Source: an uncultured Bacteroidales bacterium (GTDB lineage Bacteria > Bacteroidota > Bacteroidia > Bacteroidales > UBA932). From it: a stretch of 64,000 nt of DNA. This document shows, piece after piece, positions 59,988-64,000 of this stretch. Below the pieces are notes generated by a model, which worked only from the letters and a program-made list of their open reading frames with translations, ran no database searches and had not been told where the DNA came from. A program made the position numbers and the translations under genes. The DNA lies in contig CAJONI010000026.1 in assembly GCA_905235995.1 (NCBI GenBank), forward strand, positions 17,757 through 81,756. The letters are read 5' to 3'. Every line of letters begins with the position of its first letter. Within the stretch, counting starts at the first letter, position 1.

Positions 59988-62297
59988 TTATTCTTTCTTC
60001 AACTCAATCGCCGGATTGGTCTTTGCAGCTTTCAGGGTTTGCCAGAGAACGGAAGCGAAGGCGATAAGCGTTGCGATGGCCACGACGGCCACAAATACCC
60101 AGCCGCAGCCCGACACCCGGTAAGGATACGGCTCCAGCAGCCGAGCTGCCAGGTAGATAGCGAGGGGGACGGCGACGATCGCCGCAATCGCCAGCATGGA
60201 TAGATACTCCAGGACCGACTTGCGGACCTCATCCTGCACCGTGCTGCCGAAGACCTTCCGGATGGCGATGTCTTTTGAATTCTCGTTCGCATAGTAACTG
60301 CTCATGGCGGTCAGTCCCAAAACGGATAACAACAGGCTTAACAGCATGAATACTTCCACAAGCTTCAAGCGTGCCCGGACTTCTGCAAGGCCCTCTGTGA
60401 GGATGTCCGTGATGAAACCGAACATATATGGTTTCTCTTCTATCCCAAGGAACTTCATGCAGAGTTCCTTATAAAGTTCCTTCAGCTGGCGCTCTGCCTC
60501 TGACGGCTCTCCGGTTGCCTCTATCAGCAGGCCATACAGTTCCTCGGCGGGACGGATGATTACATAACTGCCCACGTCCGAACCATAGGACAGCACATCG
60601 TTCGCCGCAAAGTCTCCGATGATGCCGCCGAGGGACTTCCCAAACACATGGTGATATCCCCAGTTCTCCGTATTCCGGTCCACGCCGAAGCGAGTCATCT
60701 CTTGCTCGGAGATCCAAATGGTGCCATTCACCGGCTCCTGGAAGCGTTCCCGTACATCGAATCCAAAGATATCAAAGGCCGTACTGTCACAGGTGATGAC
60801 GGCCATCTTAATCAGGCCCTTATCCTTGTCTTCCGCCTCATATTCCTCCGCCATGCCCGGGAAATATGAACTGCGGCCGATACGGCTCACGCAGGACAGG
60901 GAGGCAGCCTCCTTGGCAAAGAGGTCCCGCAGCCCCCAGTCGTCCAACTGCACGTAGAAATCACCCTCCACATCGACCCCCATCGGGCGATGGGCCATAT
61001 GCGAGACCTGAAGCCCAAGGACCAGGGCAAGGGCCAGCAGAATAATGGAGAAAACCTGTTGCAGCACGATGAACACCTTGCTGAACAGGTGTTTATGCCG
61101 GGTGCGATACTCCCCCTTGACCACCGCTATGGCCGGCATTCGCGTGCCCATCCAGGCCGGCAGGAGGCCCTGAATAACCGATATCAAGACAACGAAGAGG
61201 GCATATACGGCCAGCCATCCCGGCGTGTAAAGCACACGAACGGGCAAGGCTGTTCCAATGATACGGTTGAACCAGGGAGTGCAGGCCTCGGCAAGCAACA
61301 CCGCCAGCAGAAAACAGATGGTGGTAAAGAAGAAGGATTCCAGGAGATAGCCACCAATCAAGGATTTTTCTCCTGCTCCAAGGATTTTGCGGGTGGCCAT
61401 CTCCTTGGCGCGCTTGCTGGAAAGTGCTACGTTGAGGTTGATATAATTGAAAATGGCCGATAGCAACAGAATCACGGTCACCAGCAGGATAATGCCCGTA
61501 TACAACCTGTTACCACGCAGCAAGGACTGGTTGTTGGCGGGGGAAAACCAGATTTCGTCGTAGCGGACCAAACCGCTGTCTGCCAGAAAATCCCTTCCTC
61601 CGAACACGTCGAATGCTCGGGCCACCAAAGTGTCGGCCTTGACCTCTAACGACGCCCGGTCGGTTCCATTCTGGACTTTGACGAAGGGAATGACGTCTAG
61701 CATATAAGGAGCTTTCTTCCTGTTGGTCAGGTTCTCGATGCTGTAAATGATATCCACGTCTCCGAAAAGGGGATTGGGTGTTCCCTTGATGATGGCCGCA
61801 ATCGTGTATTTCCCGTCTACGGTCCTTCCAAGGGCCTGCTCCGTCCCGCCCAGGCGGTTGGCGAAGGAGCGGCTGATGATGACGTTGGAGATGTCCGACA
61901 GAACATCGGGGCTACCATCGTCGAATTCGGCCGGAAAGATGTCGAAGAAATCCCCGCCCACCATATAACTGGTGGTATGGTATTTCTCTCCTCCCACTTC
62001 GGCCGTTTTCTCCTCATCCTGCCCTGCTTTCCAGAACATCGCGGCTTTTTCCACTTCGGGAATGCTCTCTTTGGCCTGGTAGGCGAAACCCCAGGACTGG
62101 CCGATGCCCGAGCGCGTTCCGGTCGTCCGATAGAAGGTATAGACATCCTGGTAGTCCGGCACGTTCCGCGTCATCAGCCGCTGCTGCCACACGAAATGCC
62201 CGGTCAGCAGCACGAACGCCAGGCTCACGATCAGCCCCACCGCTTCGATGGCGGTGTAGAGCTTGTTGCGGGAAAGGAATTTCAGATAACTTTTCAT
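59988..62297 (-). CDS. FtsX/MacB-type ABC transporter permease
   Basis: 769 residues. Two MacB_PCD + FtsX units in tandem: helix 1 near residues 18-35, a periplasmic domain, three helices starting NRLYTGIILLVTVILLLSAI near residue 270, a fourth-fifth helix pair near 415-440, a second periplasmic domain, and a last FtsX block (EVFMLLSLLLSVLGLTAMSS; ENSKDIAIRKVFGSTVQDEV; VAIATLIAFASVLWQTLKAA). It ends NPAIELKKE. These large permeases are common in Bacteroidota and pair with a separate LolD/MacB-type ATPase, none of which is in this window. A paralogue begins at 62953. Confidence 0.92.
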   Translation of the reverse strand: MKSYLKFLSRNKLYTAIEAVGLIVSLAFVLLTGHFVWQQRLMTRNVPDYQDVYTFYRTTGTRSGIGQSWGFAYQAKESIPEVEKAAMFWKAGQDEEKTAEVGGEKYHTTSYMVGGDFFDIFPAEFDDGSPDVLSDISNVIISRSFANRLGGTEQALGRTVDGKYTIAAIIKGTPNPLFGDVDIIYSIENLTNRKKAPYMLDVIPFVKVQNGTDRASLEVKADTLVARAFDVFGGRDFLADSGLVRYDEIWFSPANNQSLLRGNRLYTGIILLVTVILLLSAIFNYINLNVALSSKRAKEMATRKILGAGEKSLIGGYLLESFFFTTICFLLAVLLAEACTPWFNRIIGTALPVRVLYTPGWLAVYALFVVLISVIQGLLPAWMGTRMPAIAVVKGEYRTRHKHLFSKVFIVLQQVFSIILLALALVLGLQVSHMAHRPMGVDVEGDFYVQLDDWGLRDLFAKEAASLSCVSRIGRSSYFPGMAEEYEAEDKDKGLIKMAVITCDSTAFDIFGFDVRERFQEPVNGTIWISEQEMTRFGVDRNTENWGYHHVFGKSLGGIIGDFAANDVLSYGSDVGSYVIIRPAEELYGLLIEATGEPSEAERQLKELYKELCMKFLGIEEKPYMFGFITDILTEGLAEVRARLKLVEVFMLLSLLLSVLGLTAMSSYYANENSKDIAIRKVFGSTVQDEVRKSVLEYLSMLAIAAIVAVPLAIYLAARLLEPYPYRVSGCGWVFVAVVAIATLIAFASVLWQTLKAAKTNPAIELKKE

Positions 62298-62314
62298 TTT
62301 GGAGATACAATGCC

Positions 62315-62322
62315 TATCTTTG
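62315..62322 (+). promoter_or_regulatory. Promoter -7 box TATCTTTG for the ORF6N gene
   Basis: Exact TAnnTTTG match 25 bases before the ATG at 62348. Confidence 0.6.
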
Positions 62323-62347
62323 CGAAAGGTTCTAAAAATTGAGAGAT

Positions 62348-62950
62348 ATGAGCGAAGAATTGATTCTAGTGCAGAACCTCATCCACGAGATTCGAGGAAA
62401 AAGAGTAATGCTGGACTTTGATCTGGCGAGATTGTACCACATTGAGACAAAAGCGTTGAAGCAGGCCGTCCGCCGGAATTTGGAGAGATTTCCGGATGAT
62501 TTTATGTTTACGCTGTCGCAAGATGAGTATAACTTATTGAAAATCAGCATAAGGTCACATTTTGTGACCTTAGAGGACGGCCGAGGGAAATATCCAAAGT
62601 ACGCGCCATTTGCATTTACAGAACAAGGTGTAGCAATGCTATCCTCCGTCCTGAAAAGCGATGTCGCCATTGCTGCCAACATTGCCATCATGCGTGCCTT
62701 CGTGCAAGTGCGGGAATACCTTCTTGCCGCATCTTCAGTTTCTGCAGAACTCAAAGAACTCAGAGCCAAAGTAGACCTGCTGGCACTCCAGCGTGAAGAG
62801 GATCTCGGCGCCGTCAACGACTTGTCGGAAGACGTCCGGCAGGACATCGACAACCTGTATCTGGCCATTGCGGATCTTTCTTCCAAGCTAGAGGCTAAGA
62901 AGAATGAACCGAGACGGAAGATTGGTTTCCAGCAGAACATTGAAAGTTGA
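62348..62950 (+). CDS. ORF6N-domain protein (phage antirepressor-like)
   Basis: 200 residues. The ORF6N domain covers residues about 5-90: VQNLIHEIRGKRVMLDFDLA, RLYHIETKALKQAVRRNLER, FPDDFMFTLSQDEYNLLKIS and the later PFAFTEQGVAMLSSVLKSDV. A coiled-coil tail (SAELKELRAKVDLLALQRE) ends the protein. ORF6N domains are related to KilA-N DNA-binding modules of phages and are found as stand-alone chromosomal genes in Bacteroidota; their role is unclear. The DNA is more AT-rich than the flanking permease genes, which suggests separate origin. It is on the opposite strand between two paralogous permeases. Confidence 0.9.
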   Translation: MSEELILVQNLIHEIRGKRVMLDFDLARLYHIETKALKQAVRRNLERFPDDFMFTLSQDEYNLLKISIRSHFVTLEDGRGKYPKYAPFAFTEQGVAMLSSVLKSDVAIAANIAIMRAFVQVREYLLAASSVSAELKELRAKVDLLALQREEDLGAVNDLSEDVRQDIDNLYLAIADLSSKLEAKKNEPRRKIGFQQNIES

Positions 62951-62952
62951 AT

Positions 62953-64000
62953 TTATTCCTTCTTCAGTTCAATCGCCGGATTGGTCCGGGCGGCTTTTAG
63001 GGTTTGCCAGAGGACGGTGCCGAAGGCGATGGCCAGGGAGATGAGGACGGCGGCCGCGAAGACCCAGCCGTAGTTCTCGACGCGGTAGGCGAAGCGTTGC
63101 AGATAGACGCGGGAGGCCCAGACAGCCATTGGGATGCCGATGACGCACGATATTCCCGTAAGATTCATATAGCTCTTGACATTTCTCCAGGTCTCGCTGT
63201 TCACGTCGGCACCAAAGACCTTTCTCACGGCAATCTGCTTGGTGTTCTCGTCTGCAAAGTAGGTGCTCATGGCCAGAAGTCCCAGCAGAGAGATAAGCAC
63301 TGCCAGAACGGCGAAGAGTTCCACAAGGTGCAAGGTCCTTGCTACAGGAGCCAGTTGCATCTTGTTCAAGTCCTTGACGAAGCCGTACCGCCAGGCGGGT
63401 TCTTCCACTCCCGCTGTTTCCAGACGGTAGTCCCTGTAGGCCTGCATAATGGCAGTTGAATAGGATTCCTCCTCTCCCGTGGTGCCAACCAGGAGGCTGT
63501 TCGCAAAATACAGCTCTTCGGCCCGGGTCACGATGACGCTGCCATTTGGATTGAGATTGCTCTCGGAGGCTGGCCGGGCGGGAAAATCCGTCACCACGCC
63601 GCCAATGAACTCCGGCTGGGCGCCGTTCATATTGATTCTCCGGGGGAATACGGTGGATGTATCCGATACTGCGGCGGCATTGAAAGCACTGCGGCTCATC
63701 CAGAGCGAGTGTGTCAGCGGATGGCCGAAATCTTCCTCCACCTCCAGTCCCAGCAGCTTGAAATAGGTGGAATCACAAAGGATGATGGGCATATCAACGC
63801 GATGTTCCTCGTCCACCTTGACACCCATGGTCATATTGATGAGTCCCGGAATACCTCGCCCCACGCCCGCTTTTGTCACAAAGGGCAGCTGCTCCACCTT
63901 GTCCTTAAAGAGCTTCATCATGTCGTAGTTCTGGGCGGAGTACTCAATATAATAGCGATTCTCCGAGGCTGCGTGCATCGGCCGGGTGAGCATATGGCGC
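62953..64000 (-). CDS. FtsX/MacB-type ABC transporter permease, 5' part beyond window
   Basis: The frame is open to the window edge; 348 complete codons plus the stop are visible, the C-terminal half of a protein like the one at 59988-62297. Periplasmic domain: KVDEEHRVDMPIILCDSTYF. The last FtsX block has LVELFAVLAVLISLLGLLAM, ENTKQIAVRKVFGADVNSET and VLISLAIAFGTVLWQTLKAA, and the end NPAIELKKE is identical to the paralogue. The two form a tandem duplicated set with the ORF6N gene between them; the 3' ends of the genes still share high DNA similarity. Confidence 0.92.
   Translation of the reverse strand, partial: RHMLTRPMHAASENRYYIEYSAQNYDMMKLFKDKVEQLPFVTKAGVGRGIPGLINMTMGVKVDEEHRVDMPIILCDSTYFKLLGLEVEEDFGHPLTHSLWMSRSAFNAAAVSDTSTVFPRRINMNGAQPEFIGGVVTDFPARPASESNLNPNGSVIVTRAEELYFANSLLVGTTGEEESYSTAIMQAYRDYRLETAGVEEPAWRYGFVKDLNKMQLAPVARTLHLVELFAVLAVLISLLGLLAMSTYFADENTKQIAVRKVFGADVNSETWRNVKSYMNLTGISCVIGIPMAVWASRVYLQRFAYRVENYGWVFAAAVLISLAIAFGTVLWQTLKAARTNPAIELKKE

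Noticed and set aside
1-64000. tRNA, rRNA, CRISPR arrays or prophage blocks
   Set aside because: No cloverleaf-like clusters, rRNA signatures, regular short spaced repeats or phage structural genes were seen; the only phage-related domain is the single ORF6N gene.

Overview
The window is chromosomal DNA from a member of the Bacteroidota, most likely a carbohydrate-degrading Bacteroidales from gut or rumen. The evidence is SusC/SusD pairs, a hybrid two-component regulator (HTCS), a Bacteroidota-type dcw cluster with an FtsI that carries PASTA, and repeated promoter -7 boxes of the form TAnnTTTG in place of E. coli-like promoters. Coding DNA is GC-rich and intergenic DNA is AT-rich. I saw no tRNA, rRNA or CRISPR array, and no gene-free stretch longer than 300 bases.

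Layout. (1) 1-16057, + strand: a polysaccharide utilisation locus with SusD (cut by the window edge), SusC, a second SusD, a surface lipoprotein with two TIG-like domains and three 141-residue tandem modules, an HTCS regulator, a GPH-family sugar symporter, a GH43 enzyme without signal peptide and a GH5 lipoprotein. The likely flow is surface binding and GH5 cutting, SusCD import, periplasmic sensing by the HTCS, symport into the cytoplasm and GH43 trimming. (2) 16032-22084: single genes (HAD phosphatase, M28 peptidase, phytase-like protein, GIN-domain lipoprotein, alpha/beta hydrolase) with a small coding remnant. (3) 22092-27903, - strand: a BlaI / M56-TonB / TPR / TonB-receptor operon with a candidate BlaI operator. 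(4) 28013-32248: a REP-associated tyrosine transposase (RAYT) next to a 140-bp structured repeat that recurs 2 kb away, a membrane protein/XRE pair, and a winged-helix-controlled operon ending in a choloylglycine-hydrolase-like enzyme. (5) 33133-50850, - strand: one nearly gapless run from mraZ through the dcw genes to ftsZ, gltX, rpiB and truB, preceded by four 10-bp-phased MraZ-type boxes. (6) 50943-59981: dnaX-lptB diverging from an M16 peptidase, then mscL, a GDPD, fRMsr, a relic resembling BsuBI/PstI restriction enzymes, a fused amino-acid ABC transporter and ogt. (7) 59988-64000: two paralogous FtsX/MacB-type permeases around an ORF6N-domain gene.

The points I consider most worth following are the RAYT plus its hairpin-rich 140-bp repeats, the mosaic tandem modules of the PUL lipoprotein, the many promoters whose -7 box lies only 4-9 bases before the start codon (implying leaderless mRNA), and three candidate operators found by symmetry or phasing (MraZ, BlaI, and a winged-helix palindrome in a promoter spacer). 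All functional statements rest on reading motifs by eye; no database search was run.
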